DNA of 64,000 bases from Actinomycetaceae bacterium (GCA_030537615.1 JAUNVP010000002.1:88695-152694), one strand, 5' to 3'. Counted from the stretch's first letter, positions 53,853 through 62,641 are shown. The notes: generated from the sequence alone by a model not told the origin. Translations and numbers: made by a program.

Positions 53853-54420
53853 GACTTTCCTTCATTTCCATCACGAGCTCATAAGCGGCGCGTGCTGCTG
53901 CCTGGTTACTCGCTCCAACTTTTCCGCCAAAACGCCCACCGATGGCGCTGAGTACCGAATCGAGACTCATGATGCCCGTCAAAGCGGAAGCACCACCCAG
54001 TAGCACGGCATTGGGAAGAGGCCGCCCGAGATGCTCGCGGGCGATATCAGAGGCGGGTATCGCCACGACGTGACCCGGCTGGTATTTTTCTTCCAACTCA
54101 GTCAATCCGAGTTCCGAAAGTGGTTTGGTGGAGTTCACGAGGGCGTATCCGTCTGGTTTGAGACCGGAAAACACGTCCATAATCGGTAGCAAAGTGGGGT
54201 CTTGCACCACAACGAGGTCAGGCGCTAGTACTGGTTCTCGACTGCGGATTTCCTCATCGCTTATCCGGCAGTACGAAACTACTGGGGCGCCCATACGCTC
54301 TGAACCAAAGGACGGAAACGCTTGCGCGTGATGGCCGTCTTCGAATGCCGCCATTGCCAAGAGGTCGGCAGCGGTGACGACTCCTTGTCCGCCGCGACCA
54401 TGAATTCTTACCTCGACCAT
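53845..54420 (-). CDS. porC: Pyruvate:ferredoxin oxidoreductase gamma subunit
   Basis: A 191-residue subunit of the 2-oxoacid:acceptor oxidoreductase gamma family, with EVRIHGRGGQGVVTAADLLA at the start, the typical nucleotide-like loop. SFGSERMGAPVVSYCRIS and LLGGASALTG further support it. The ATG at 54420 has no ribosome site in front. A TAGCAT element lies 6 nt upstream of the ATG (54427-54432), so the mRNA is probably leaderless. It is the first gene of a four-gene operon. Confidence 0.88.
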   Translation of the reverse strand: MVEVRIHGRGGQGVVTAADLLAMAAFEDGHHAQAFPSFGSERMGAPVVSYCRISDEEIRSREPVLAPDLVVVQDPTLLPIMDVFSGLKPDGYALVNSTKPLSELGLTELEEKYQPGHVVAIPASDIAREHLGRPLPNAVLLGGASALTGIMSLDSVLSAIGGRFGGKVGASNQAAARAAYELVMEMKESHA

Positions 54421-54426
54421 ATGTTC

Positions 54427-54432
54427 ATGCTA
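54427..54432 (-). promoter_or_regulatory. Putative leaderless promoter -10 element of porC
   Basis: TAGCAT (minus strand) fits the actinobacterial -10 pattern TANNNT and ends 6 nt before the porC ATG, so transcription would begin at the start codon. This explains the missing ribosome site. No good -35 hexamer is visible. Confidence 0.45.
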
Positions 54433-54465
54433 GGCACGCTAGACGTGAACGGATGTTAACGATAA

Positions 54466-54526
54466 GTAAACCTTGATTTCTCGCTGTTTCGGCGGGTAGC
54501 TACCATTTGGTAAAGAATCGGTTTAC
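54466..54526. promoter_or_regulatory. Inverted repeats in the por/MarR interval
   Basis: GTAAACC (54466-54472) and GGTTTAC (54520-54526) form a spaced inverted repeat. Inside lie the perfect palindrome GGTAGCTACC (54495-54504) and the imperfect palindrome TACCATTTGGTA (54501-54512). These overlap the region upstream of the porC promoter and are candidate sites for the MarR protein encoded next to them. Confidence 0.45.
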
Positions 54527-54572
54527 ACAAGGCCCACGTTTGTTAATTGTATGATTTTGCGGAATTGTGTTT

Positions 54573-55022
54573 CTATGTGTGCTCTATCTTTTCACTCACA
54601 CGCGCAAACACGCGTTTAAGAACAAGCGCTTCCTCGGGCTCAAGATCACGGAGCACAAGATCATTAATTTGCTTGAGATGGACAGCCCTGGCCTTTGAAA
54701 ACCGCAATCGTCCCGTGCGGGTGATCATCGCGTACGCTCCCCGGCGATCATCGGAATCGGCACTGCGTTTGACGAGGCCCCGTTGCTCCAGCGACCTCAT
54801 CAGATACGTCAATCGCGCAGGAGAGAACACAATTGTTCTGGCAAGATCTCCCAAACGCATCTTGCCACCCTCAGCTTCAGTCAGAGCGAGAAGGACGTTA
54901 TAGTCCCCTAAATGCATGTTGACCTGGTCTTTTAGCTCTCGTTCCAACACAGTTTGGATACGTGCCGTCGTTTCAAAATAGATCCGCCAAGAGCTGAGCT
55001 TTTCCCGATCTAACGTCGACAT
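54573..55022 (-). CDS. MarR-family transcriptional regulator
   Basis: A protein of about 149 residues with the MarR winged helix: LGDYNVLLALTEAEGGKMRLGDLARTIVFSPARLTYLMRSLEQRGLVKR is the helix-turn-helix and wing, and SDDRRGAYAMITRTG the beta-hairpin. ATG 55022 gives the normal family length; GTG 55034 after GGAAG is possible. The open frame to 55142 adds a Cys-rich, unlikely extension. It is transcribed in the same direction as the por operon with inverted repeats between, so it may regulate por, but this is not shown. Confidence 0.82.
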   Translation of the reverse strand: MSTLDREKLSSWRIYFETTARIQTVLERELKDQVNMHLGDYNVLLALTEAEGGKMRLGDLARTIVFSPARLTYLMRSLEQRGLVKRSADSDDRRGAYAMITRTGRLRFSKARAVHLKQINDLVLRDLEPEEALVLKRVFARVSEKIEHT

Positions 55023-55232
55023 CAAATTCTTCACGAATGGCCACTTCCAAAGGATCAATACATCTATGTGAATGGGAGAGGCGACTATGCATCTTCCGCA
55101 AGCGTCACAGATCGCACGGAAAGCACAAAGTGCGCAACACACGACTGCACACGGTAATTCATTATTCTGACCAATGATAGGTGTTTTTCCGCGGAAAGGA
55201 TAGGTTTCGTGACCAATATTTCACGAGAGATG

Positions 55233-55269
55233 GATGAGCCCGCGGCTCACACTGTGCCGCGGGCTCATC
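55233..55269 (-). terminator. Hairpin after glpD
   Basis: GATGAGCCCGCGGC (55233-55246) pairs exactly with GCCGCGGGCTCATC (55256-55269) across a 9-nt loop. It lies 10 bp past the glpD stop on the minus strand. No T run is seen. Confidence 0.7.
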
Positions 55270-55278
55270 ACGCAGTAC

Positions 55279-56991
55279 TTACATCGGGGTCACATCTCCG
55301 TGGTGGTCACGAATCGCTTGCGCTTCGCTCTCGTCGGTGACGAACATCGCCTTTTCTTCCGACTCGCAGCGGGCGGTGTAGGCATCAATCTCTTTTTGAC
55401 GTTTTTCCGCATCCCAACCGAGGATTTCCGCCATTATGTCCGCACATTCTTCGACTGCCGAAAGACCGCGATCGCGATGCTCATAGGTTAGGCGCGTGCG
55501 GTGGCACATCGTGTCTTCGAGGTGGAGGGCGCCCTCATGTGTCACGCCGAAGGCGACCTCAGCCCGCAGGTATTCGGGAGCGCCGGCGAGTTCGCCTCGC
55601 AATGATTCGTCCGCATTCATCATGTCGAACAGAATCATGATGTCCGAGCCGTACCGATCGAGCAGATCCTCAATGTGATCGACGCTCAGGTTATTCTCAC
55701 GCGCCAACCGTTCACGCTGGTTCCACAGTGCCCGATACCCGGCTGCCCCGCGTAGCGGAGTCGATGCAGTGAGCGACGGACGAGACTTCGCCATATCCCC
55801 CAGCGCGAAATCGACTGCGTCCTCCGCCATCACGCGGTAGGTCGTCAGCTTGCCACCGGCTATCACGACGAGTCCGGGGGCTGCTTCGGTCACGGTGTGC
55901 TCCCGCGAGACCTTCGTGGACTGCGATCCGTCGCCCTTTGTTCCCGGCTGCAACAGTGGACGCAGACCGGCGTACGTGCCGATAACGTCATCCATCGTCA
56001 GCGGATTTTGGAGCACCTCGTTCGCGTGATCGAGGACGTAGTCGATATCGGTTTTATTCGCGACCGGGTGGCGGAAGTCCTCGGTGTACTTCGTGTCGGT
56101 CGTGCCAATAATCCAGTACCGCTTCCACGGAATGATGAACAGCACGGACTTCTCGGTGCGCACGAACATGCCGGTCGATCCCTTGATTCGATCTTTCGGC
56201 ACGACGATATGAATACCTTTCGAGGCAAGTACCTTGAGGCCACCGTCGGTTTGTGCGAGATCCTGCACATCCTCGGTCCACACACCCGTCGCATTAATGA
56301 TGGTCGGCGCGGACACTTCGTACTCTTTCCCGGTTTCGAGGTCGCGCACAGTTGCACCAGTTACGCGGCCTGAATCCATGCGACTCATCGTCGTTACCTG
56401 TGCACGGTTGACCGCGAGCGCGCCGTATTCGACTGCTGAGCGCACGAGGTTGATGACCAGGCGCGAGTCGTCGACACGCGCGTCGTAGTACACCATGGCG
56501 CCGATGAGGGCGTCTTTACGCAAGTCGGGAACGGTCTTGAGGGCGCCTTCACGGGTCAGGTGCTTTTGGATCGGCACTGAACCACGGTGAGCTACCTGCG
56601 CCATCGCATCGTAGAGGCCAACACCCGCCGTCGAGTACGTGCGCTCGATGACGCGCTGTTTGAATGGCCACAGCAACGGCATTTTCTTCACCAGGTGCGG
56701 TGCCGTATGTTCGAGCAGGAGGCCGCGTTCGGTGAGTGCTTCGTGGACGAGCTTAAAGTTCATTTGGTAGAGGTAACGCAGGCCACCGTGGACGAGCTTC
56801 GACGATCGTGACGATGTGCCCGAGGACCAGTCTTGAGCTTCGACGATTGCGACCTTGAGGCCGCGCAGCGCTGCGTCATAGGCGATGCCGGCGCCTGTCA
56901 CGCCACCTCCGATGACGAGGATATCTACGCCTTCACTCATGGCTTCAAAGGTTGCGGTTCTGTTCCGGGAATCAACTTGAGCTAAGGTCAC
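55279..56991 (-). CDS. glpD: Glycerol-3-phosphate dehydrogenase (FAD-dependent)
   Basis: A 570-residue flavoenzyme that oxidises glycerol 3-phosphate to dihydroxyacetone phosphate, feeding the quinone pool at the membrane. It has the FAD site ILVIGGGVTGAGIAYDAALRG-like block, SSGTSSRSSKLVHGGLRYL typical of GlpD, and INATGVWTEDV. GTG 56991 follows AAAGGAG. The C-terminal domain of about 130 residues (LDRYGSDIMILFDMM to the end) is also as in the family. It stands apart from the glycerol transport genes, at least in this window. Confidence 0.93.
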   Translation of the reverse strand: MTLAQVDSRNRTATFEAMSEGVDILVIGGGVTGAGIAYDAALRGLKVAIVEAQDWSSGTSSRSSKLVHGGLRYLYQMNFKLVHEALTERGLLLEHTAPHLVKKMPLLWPFKQRVIERTYSTAGVGLYDAMAQVAHRGSVPIQKHLTREGALKTVPDLRKDALIGAMVYYDARVDDSRLVINLVRSAVEYGALAVNRAQVTTMSRMDSGRVTGATVRDLETGKEYEVSAPTIINATGVWTEDVQDLAQTDGGLKVLASKGIHIVVPKDRIKGSTGMFVRTEKSVLFIIPWKRYWIIGTTDTKYTEDFRHPVANKTDIDYVLDHANEVLQNPLTMDDVIGTYAGLRPLLQPGTKGDGSQSTKVSREHTVTEAAPGLVVIAGGKLTTYRVMAEDAVDFALGDMAKSRPSLTASTPLRGAAGYRALWNQRERLARENNLSVDHIEDLLDRYGSDIMILFDMMNADESLRGELAGAPEYLRAEVAFGVTHEGALHLEDTMCHRTRLTYEHRDRGLSAVEECADIMAEILGWDAEKRQKEIDAYTARCESEEKAMFVTDESEAQAIRDHHGDVTPM

Positions 56992-57150
56992 GACAATCTC
57001 CTTTGTTAGGTCACCCTAAGAAACTCATTTGTTTCTATTGTCACTCACTCGCACTCATGGTCAAGCTCTACGCACACATGTGCGTTGCGTTGCCAAAATT
57101 CCTGAACGTAAGACCGCTGAAGCGGCTCTTCTCGTCCCGTGATAGACGCG

Positions 57151-57969
57151 TTAAAACGCTCCCAAGCCGGCGCGTTGCCAGACCGTATCGTAGGTGTGAT
57201 TGGTCGCCATCCGACCTTCAATGCCGTAGGTGACGAGCTCTTTCGCGATTCGGACAGCCTCGTGAATATCGGTGCCTTTCGCGAGCTCAGCGGTGATTGC
57301 GGCAGCCAGCGTGCAACCGGCTCCCCCAACCCGCTCATCACCGATCTTCGGTACGGCGTAACGCGTGATCTTTTCGCCGTCCCACAGGACATCCACTGCC
57401 TCAGAACCGGGAAGTTCAACGCCGCCCTTGGCGACGACATAGGAGGGGCCGAGCTCGCCGATCTTCTTCGCTGCTTCAGCCAGATCAGCCTCGGTTTGAA
57501 TGTCGATCCCCGACAGCGCAGAGGCCTCAAACACGTTCGGGGTGACAACGGTAGCCAACGGCAAAATGGTTGCCTTGAGTGCTTCGTCTGTATCGTGTGC
57601 CTGCCCGGCCTCCTGACCCTTGCAAATAAGGACGGGATCGAGCACGATATTCTTCCACTTCTGCGCTTTGAGCCCCTCGGCAACGGCCTCAATAGTCGGA
57701 ATGGTGCCGAGCATGCCGATCTTCACTGTGTCGACGTTGTGCGCGGCCTCGCAGACTTCGATCTGGTCACGGATCACTTGTGGCTCAACGGGGACGAAAC
57801 GGTGGTTCCAATTATCCTTCGGGTCAAAAGACACGATGCAGGTGAGCGCGCCCATACCGTAAACGCCGAGCTGGTGGAACGTTTTGAGATCCACTTGAAT
57901 ACCGGCTCCTCCGGTCGCTTCCGAGCCAGCAATCACTAGAGCTACGGCGGGTCGCTGTGTTGAAACCAT
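57151..57969 (-). CDS. Pyridoxine / hydroxymethylpyrimidine kinase (ThiD-PdxK type)
   Basis: A 272-residue ribokinase-fold enzyme. The N-terminus AGSEATGGAGIQVDLKTFHQLGVYG matches the ThiD-like family; the Glu-Ala-Thr variant in place of Asp-Ser-Ser is that of the pyridoxal kinase branch. The C-terminal GGAGCTLAAAITAEL holds the catalytic Cys in the anion-hole (GAGC), where most members have GAGD. This Cys is known in dual pyridoxal/HMP kinases. It phosphorylates vitamin B6 forms, possibly HMP. The neighbours do not decide between them. Confidence 0.85.
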   Translation of the reverse strand: MVSTQRPAVALVIAGSEATGGAGIQVDLKTFHQLGVYGMGALTCIVSFDPKDNWNHRFVPVEPQVIRDQIEVCEAAHNVDTVKIGMLGTIPTIEAVAEGLKAQKWKNIVLDPVLICKGQEAGQAHDTDEALKATILPLATVVTPNVFEASALSGIDIQTEADLAEAAKKIGELGPSYVVAKGGVELPGSEAVDVLWDGEKITRYAVPKIGDERVGGAGCTLAAAITAELAKGTDIHEAVRIAKELVTYGIEGRMATNHTYDTVWQRAGLGAF

Positions 57970-58062
57970 GAAATAACCTCGTTTCGTTACTCGTGTGCCT
58001 ATCGGCTATCCGATTGTACATACACCGTGTCGGGGCTTCAGGTTGGCGAATTCTTCGTGAGA

Positions 58063-58410
58063 CTACCGACCACGACGGGCTGCTAGCTGAGCCTTTTTCT
58101 CCGCGTAATAGGCCCGGCGTTTCTCGGCGAGAATCTCCCGCAGATCGGGATCCTCCATGACGAGACGCACGGTTTGGCAATCCTGTGGTCCGGTAACGAA
58201 TGCTTGACACAGAGTGCACGGTTCTCCAGGGCGAATCGGGCACGCGGGTGCCGCCTTCCGCACGCGCGAACGTCGAGCACGCTCTTCGGGTGTGAGGTCG
58301 CGTGGGCGCGCCTTATCCGAGGGCGGTGAGGGCACGGTATGCGCTGGTTTTTCCCACGGCGGACGGTATCCGACAGGAGGTTCAGGTGGGAGATTAACTG
58401 CGGTGCTCAC
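58063..58410 (-). CDS. DUF6767-like small protein
   Basis: A 115-residue protein with a Pro-rich N-terminus and a conserved-looking C-terminal part: CPIRPGEPCTLCQAFVTGPQDCQTVRLVMEDPDLREIL, with four Cys that could bind a metal. I recall this pattern from DUF6767 proteins of actinobacteria. GTG 58410 gives the family start; the frame is open back to 58479. The ribosome site is weak. Function unknown. Confidence 0.7.
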   Translation of the reverse strand: MSTAVNLPPEPPVGYRPPWEKPAHTVPSPPSDKARPRDLTPEERARRSRVRKAAPACPIRPGEPCTLCQAFVTGPQDCQTVRLVMEDPDLREILAEKRRAYYAEKKAQLAARRGR

Positions 58411-58508
58411 ACATCCAGTGTCTCGCTTACCCCGTCGTGTTTCAATGTGATTTCGGGTGGGATACGGAACATTGTGCACTACCGAGTCTGATTCGCCACC
58501 GACCCAGA

Positions 58509-59867
58509 TTAAAGCGGCGGGACGGGGCCGTCTTCTCGAGCCAGATCATGGAACCGTGTGAGGTGTCCTTGGAAGGCGACCGCAAGTGTGTCAGTTGGAC
58601 CGTTCCGGTGTTTCGCGACGATAATGTCGCCTTCTCCCGGTCGCTCCTCGTTGTTGTAGTAGTCGGGACGATGCAGAAGTAGGACGACATCGGCGTCCTG
58701 CTCCAACGATCCAGATTCACGCAGGTCGGCCAGCATGGGTTTTTTGTCAGTACGTTGCTCGGGCCCACGGTTGAGCTGAGCGACAGCCACCACGGGCACT
58801 TCGAGTTCTTTGGCGAGGAGTTTGAGGGCACGCGAAAACTCCGACACCTCCTGCTGACGAGATTCGACGCGCTTACCGGATGTCATGAGCTGGAGATAGT
58901 CGACGACAACGAGGCTGAGGTCGTGTTGCTGTTTGAGGCGCCGGCACTTCGAACGAATCTCATTGAGCGCCATATTCGGAGAATCATCAATAAACAGCGG
59001 TGCTTCCGAGATCGACGCGATAGTTTTGGTCACGCGCTGCCAGTCGCCCTGATCCATCTGCCCCTTGCGCATCTTCGAGAACATCACGCCGGACTCGGCC
59101 GATAGCAGGCGCATACCAATTTCGTCGCGAGACATTTCGAGGGAGAAGATCACCGCCGTACGCTTGTGCTTGATGGCGCATGAGCGCAGAAAGTTCATCG
59201 CCAGCGTGGACTTCCCCATCGCCGGGCGCGCGGCGACAATAATCATCTGCCCCGGTTGCAGGCCGGTCGTCAGCTTATCGAGATCGACGAGTCCAGTCGG
59301 CACGCCGCGCGTGGAATCTCGGTTTTGCTCAATATCTTCCAACTCGTTGAGCAAGGGGTCGGCGAGGTCGGAAAGAGCAACATAGTCCTGGGTGTTTCGC
59401 CGCTCGGAAACGGCGAAAACTTCGGACTGAGCTTCGTCAACGATGTCATCTACGTCGCCGCCGGTCTCGGCATATCCCAACTGCACAATCCGAGTTCCGG
59501 CCTCAACTAAGCGACGAAGCTGAGCCCGCTCGCGGACGATGCGGGCGTAGTAACCGGCGTTCGCCGCGGTGACAACTGAGGCAATAAGGGTGTGGAGGTA
59601 GGAGGCTTCACCGATGCGGCTGAGTTCACCATTGCGTTTGAGTTCGGCAGCGACAGTCAATGCGTCCACAGGTTCACCGCGCGAATACAGATCGATAATC
59701 GCATTGTGAATCGTCTCGTGCGCCGGACGATAGTAGTCGTCTCCGCGAATCTCTTCGGTGACGTCGTTGATGGCGTCCTTCGACAACATCATGGCACCGA
59801 GAACCGACTGCTCAGCCTCGATATTTTGCGGCGGCGTGCGATCGTAGGATGAATCCGGTGCGTTCAA
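58509..59867 (-). CDS. dnaB: Replicative DNA helicase
   Basis: A helicase of about 452 residues with the N-terminal DnaB domain (PPQNIEAEQSVLGAMML) and a RecA-like C-terminal domain with Walker A ARPAMGKST, Walker B LVVVDYLQLM, and RGPEQRTDKKP, as expected. It unwinds DNA at the replication fork as a hexamer. No intein is present. TTG 59867 follows AAAGAAG; TTG 59891 would add eight residues. In many actinobacteria dnaB follows rplI on the same strand, but here it is inverted and lies before the ribosomal genes, with two other genes in between. DnaA boxes lie upstream. Confidence 0.93.
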   Translation of the reverse strand: MNAPDSSYDRTPPQNIEAEQSVLGAMMLSKDAINDVTEEIRGDDYYRPAHETIHNAIIDLYSRGEPVDALTVAAELKRNGELSRIGEASYLHTLIASVVTAANAGYYARIVRERAQLRRLVEAGTRIVQLGYAETGGDVDDIVDEAQSEVFAVSERRNTQDYVALSDLADPLLNELEDIEQNRDSTRGVPTGLVDLDKLTTGLQPGQMIIVAARPAMGKSTLAMNFLRSCAIKHKRTAVIFSLEMSRDEIGMRLLSAESGVMFSKMRKGQMDQGDWQRVTKTIASISEAPLFIDDSPNMALNEIRSKCRRLKQQHDLSLVVVDYLQLMTSGKRVESRQQEVSEFSRALKLLAKELEVPVVAVAQLNRGPEQRTDKKPMLADLRESGSLEQDADVVLLLHRPDYYNNEERPGEGDIIVAKHRNGPTDTLAVAFQGHLTRFHDLAREDGPVPPL

Positions 59868-59995
59868 CGTGTGCTTCTTTCTCGCGCACAATCCTGACGT
59901 ATCCCCAGTGTGCGCATGCTGGTGTGGATACGCGCGAGGATACCTGGCATCGTCGGATTTCTCGAACCTTCAATGTGTATATCAGGTGGTAATTC

Positions 59996-60109
59996 TGTGG
60001 ATAAGTGGCCTAAATTGTGAAAAAACTGTGGAAAACCTGTGGATAGCGCTGGGCACAAGACAACTGCGTCAAACACCTAACCGGCGAAATATGGGGTAAG
60101 TTGTCCACA
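59996..60109. other. Cluster of DnaA boxes between dnaB and the MATE gene
   Basis: TGTGGATAA at 59996-60004 is a perfect reverse DnaA box. TGTGGAAAA (60027-60035) and TGTGGATAG (60038-60046) are one-mismatch versions in the same orientation, and TTGTCCACA (60101-60109) is the usual actinobacterial form in the other. The sequence between is locally A/T-rich. It may be part of an origin or may let DnaA control dnaB. Confidence 0.6.
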
Positions 60110-60151
60110 GACTTGTTCACACCCTGTGTATACCAGAAGGTCGGTGAAATA

Positions 60152-61570
60152 GTGGACAGCGAGTCGAAAGACTTGACCAACCCTCAACCATCGCTTGAGG
60201 GTTCGCGGCTTAACCGAGAGATCCTCGCTCTGGCCGTCCCCGCTCTTATCGCACTCATTGCCGAACCACTTCTTGTCACCATTGACTCAGCCATGGTCGG
60301 ACACCTCGGCACCCCTCAACTGGCGGGCCTCGCTCTCTCCTCAGCCATTCTCATGACTGCAGTCGGTGTCTTTATTTTCCTCGCCTACTCGACCACCGCG
60401 CTCACTTCGCGGGCCATGGGCGCGGGTCGAGCTGATGAGGGAATCAAAGCCGGAATTGATGCCATGTGGCTCGCGGCAATCCTCGGCACAGTCACTGCCC
60501 TCATCCTCATGGTCGGCGCCGAACCCATTATCCTCTTCTTCAATCCCGACCCCGAAGTCCTCCCCCATGCGCTCGCCTACCTCTCCTGGGCGAGCCCCGG
60601 CCTCATCGGCATGCTCGTCGTGCTGGCCGCAACCGGCACCCTGCGCGGCGTCCTCGACACCAAGACACCGATGCACGTTGCCACGGGAGGATCCGCTCTT
60701 AATGCGGTTCTCAACGCCATTTTTATCTACGGATTGAACATGGGAGTTGCCGGATCCGGCCTCGGTACCGCTATTGCGCAAACTCTCATGGCTCTCGTTC
60801 TCGCCGGCGTCGTCCTCGCCCACGCCCGAAGGTACAGGGTGAGTGTTCGCCCCTCGTTTTCCGCCATCCTTGGTGCCACCGCAACCGGTTTTCCTCTTTT
60901 CGTGCGGACCATCACCTTGCGTATTGCACTTCTCGCCACCGTTGCTGCCGTGACTCGCGTTGGCGCTGTGGCCCTCGCGGCCTATCAGGTGGTCAATACC
61001 GTATGGAACTTCGCCGCCTACGCTCTCGACGCGCTCGCCATTGCCGCACAGGCTCTCGTTGGGCACAGTCTCGGCCAGGGGAATGCCGGTCACACCCATG
61101 CGCTTTTGCGTCGCATTATCTGGTGGGGTCTCGGCTCTGGCGCGGTAATCGGCACAGTAATTATGGTCGCGTCACCACTACTACCCTCGATCTTCGGCGC
61201 CGACCCTGATATGCGCCACGTCGCCACGATGGGCCTGCTCGTAGCTGGCGCCTTCCAAGTACTCGCCGGATTCGTGTTCATGATGGACGGTGTCCTCATC
61301 GGTGCCGGAGATAATCGTTTCCTTGCTTGGTCCGGAGTATTGACACTCGTCCCATATCTGCCCGTTTTGTGGTGGATCGGCACCCGGTACGCGGACTCCG
61401 CACTCGACCAACAAGGCTGGGGACTGCTGTGGGTGTGGGTGGCTTTCGCCGCTGTCTTTATGGGAATGCGGGCCCTCACGACGGGCGTGCGCGCACGGGG
61501 AACCGCGTGGATGGGACTGGATTCTGACCCGCTGAATAGTGATCGTTCCGTCCGCGACTCGACTCATTGA
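60152..61570 (+). CDS. MATE-family efflux transporter (DinF-like)
   Basis: A 472-residue membrane protein with about 12 hydrophobic helices in two bundles. The first opens with LALAVPALIALIAEPLLVTIDSAMVGHLG, the MATE/DinF signature; the second has GFPLFVRTITLRIALLATVAAVTRVG. MATE proteins export cationic drugs and metabolites with Na+ or H+. GTG 60152 was chosen since AGAAGG precedes it; a TTG at 60101 would overlap a DnaA box. It is the divergent neighbour of dnaB. Confidence 0.88.
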   Translation: MDSESKDLTNPQPSLEGSRLNREILALAVPALIALIAEPLLVTIDSAMVGHLGTPQLAGLALSSAILMTAVGVFIFLAYSTTALTSRAMGAGRADEGIKAGIDAMWLAAILGTVTALILMVGAEPIILFFNPDPEVLPHALAYLSWASPGLIGMLVVLAATGTLRGVLDTKTPMHVATGGSALNAVLNAIFIYGLNMGVAGSGLGTAIAQTLMALVLAGVVLAHARRYRVSVRPSFSAILGATATGFPLFVRTITLRIALLATVAAVTRVGAVALAAYQVVNTVWNFAAYALDALAIAAQALVGHSLGQGNAGHTHALLRRIIWWGLGSGAVIGTVIMVASPLLPSIFGADPDMRHVATMGLLVAGAFQVLAGFVFMMDGVLIGAGDNRFLAWSGVLTLVPYLPVLWWIGTRYADSALDQQGWGLLWVWVAFAAVFMGMRALTTGVRARGTAWMGLDSDPLNSDRSVRDSTH

Positions 61571-61620
61571 CCGAGGGATAGCGGTGGTGAGCACGGGTAA
61601 CCTCAGTTAGCCTCAATGTC

Positions 61621-62115
61621 ATGGTGACACTACCGACGTACCAAGACCTCGATCGTTTCGTTGATCGGGCGGGTTTAGTGCGCCCACTGATGAATCTGTG
61701 GCCCCCATTTTTGGCCGCCGGCATTAAGATCACGCACTGGAGCCGCGATTTTCGCCACGTCAAAGTGACGTTGCGGCATCGCCGTCTGAGTGCGAACTAC
61801 CTCGGTACTCTCTACGGTGCCTCACTGTTTTCGATGACCGATCCCTTCTGGGTGATGATGATCGGAAGGAGCCTCGGACGCGACTATCAGGTGTGGGATA
61901 AGGCCGCAGAAATCGAATTCATCAAACCCGGACGAACACAGGTGTTCGCAGACTTCACACTCACTGACGAAGTACTGGCAGAAATCCGTTCGGCCACATC
62001 GGCCGGTGAAAAGCACCTCCGCTGGTTCACAACAGACATCACCACCGCCGACGGCACCCTGATCGCGCGGGTTCGCAAACAAGTGTACGTGCGCCGTCGA
62101 CCTGCTCGAGAGTAG
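61621..62115 (+). CDS. DUF4442 hotdog-fold protein
   Basis: A 164-residue protein. Its core (VTLRHRRLSANYLGTLYGASLFSMTDPFWVMM, later AEIEFIKPGRTQVFADFTLTDE) is that of DUF4442/YiiD-C thioesterase-like hotdog proteins. It probably hydrolyses or binds an acyl-CoA, though no activity can be assigned. No ribosome site precedes ATG 61621; a TAGCCT 7 nt before it may be a leaderless promoter. It lies 50 bp after the MATE gene. Confidence 0.82.
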   Translation: MVTLPTYQDLDRFVDRAGLVRPLMNLWPPFLAAGIKITHWSRDFRHVKVTLRHRRLSANYLGTLYGASLFSMTDPFWVMMIGRSLGRDYQVWDKAAEIEFIKPGRTQVFADFTLTDEVLAEIRSATSAGEKHLRWFTTDITTADGTLIARVRKQVYVRRRPARE

Positions 62116-62267
62116 TTCGTGGGCTTCACTACGTGCGCAGTTGCCCACATTTCCTCCCGAAAATCCAGATGTCCCTGGCGACTGATAGTGTGAACGAGTA
62201 ATATAAACGGTCGGTTCACTATGTTCTACTACCGGTAGATCGAGTGACCGACTCGCATAACCCTCCT

Positions 62268-62286
62268 GTCACGGAACGTCCGTGAC
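62268..62286 (+). promoter_or_regulatory. Hairpin in the rpsF leader
   Basis: GTCACGGA (62268-62275) pairs with TCCGTGAC (62279-62286) around ACG, 12 bp before the Shine-Dalgarno sequence of rpsF. Leaders of rpsF operons in many bacteria bind S6:S18 for autocontrol, so this may be such a site, but I cannot confirm the conserved motif. Confidence 0.35.
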
Positions 62287-62313
62287 CGACTAGTCCAAAG
62301 GAGGTGGGGATAC

Positions 62314-62601
62314 ATGCGTGCATACGAATTGATGGTGATCTTCAATCCCACTGTTGATGAGCGCACCGTCAACCCCTCAATGGAAAAGCTTCTGACGCAG
62401 GTAACTGACGCCGGTGGCACCGTTGAGAACGTTGATGTTTGGGGCAAGCGTCGGCTTGCTTACGAGATTCAGAAGCACTCCGAAGGCATTTACGTCGTCG
62501 TTAATATGACGACCACGCCGGAGATGGCGCAAGAAATTAACCGTCAGCTCACGCTGAATGAAACGGTCATGCGCACCAAGCTTCTTCGTCCTGATGCCTA
62601 A
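62314..62601 (+). CDS. rpsF: 30S ribosomal protein S6
   Basis: A 95-residue protein with the S6 features [14 protein letters not shown] at the start and [25 protein letters not shown] in the core. AAAGGAGGT lies 8 bp before the ATG, an almost perfect ribosome site. It is the first gene of the rpsF-ssb-rpsR-rplI operon. S6 binds S18 on the 30S platform. Confidence 0.96.
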   Translation: MRAYELMVIFNPTVDERTVNPSMEKLLTQVTDAGGTVENVDVWGKRRLAYEIQKHSEGIYVVVNMTTTPEMAQEINRQLTLNETVMRTKLLRPDA

Positions 62602-62641
62602 TCCACACCCTCGCTACCCAGCTGCCAGTTAGGAGCCAATG

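Noticed and set aside
55023..55142. Cys-rich extension of the MarR protein
   Set aside because: The extra 40 residues lie before the normal family start and a plausible start codon, and contain no known domain.
57070..57085. Hairpin ACGCAC-ACAT-GTGCGT between glpD and the kinase
   Set aside because: Only 6 bp of stem, upstream of glpD and past no gene end; not enough for a terminator call.
59996..60109. Calling the DnaA boxes the chromosomal origin
   Set aside because: dnaA, dnaN and rpmH are not in the window, and four boxes alone do not prove an origin. I list it as a box cluster.
60341..61099. A 252-codon minus-strand frame inside the MATE gene
   Set aside because: Gly/Glu/Asp-rich with no fold, complementary to the membrane helices of the real protein.
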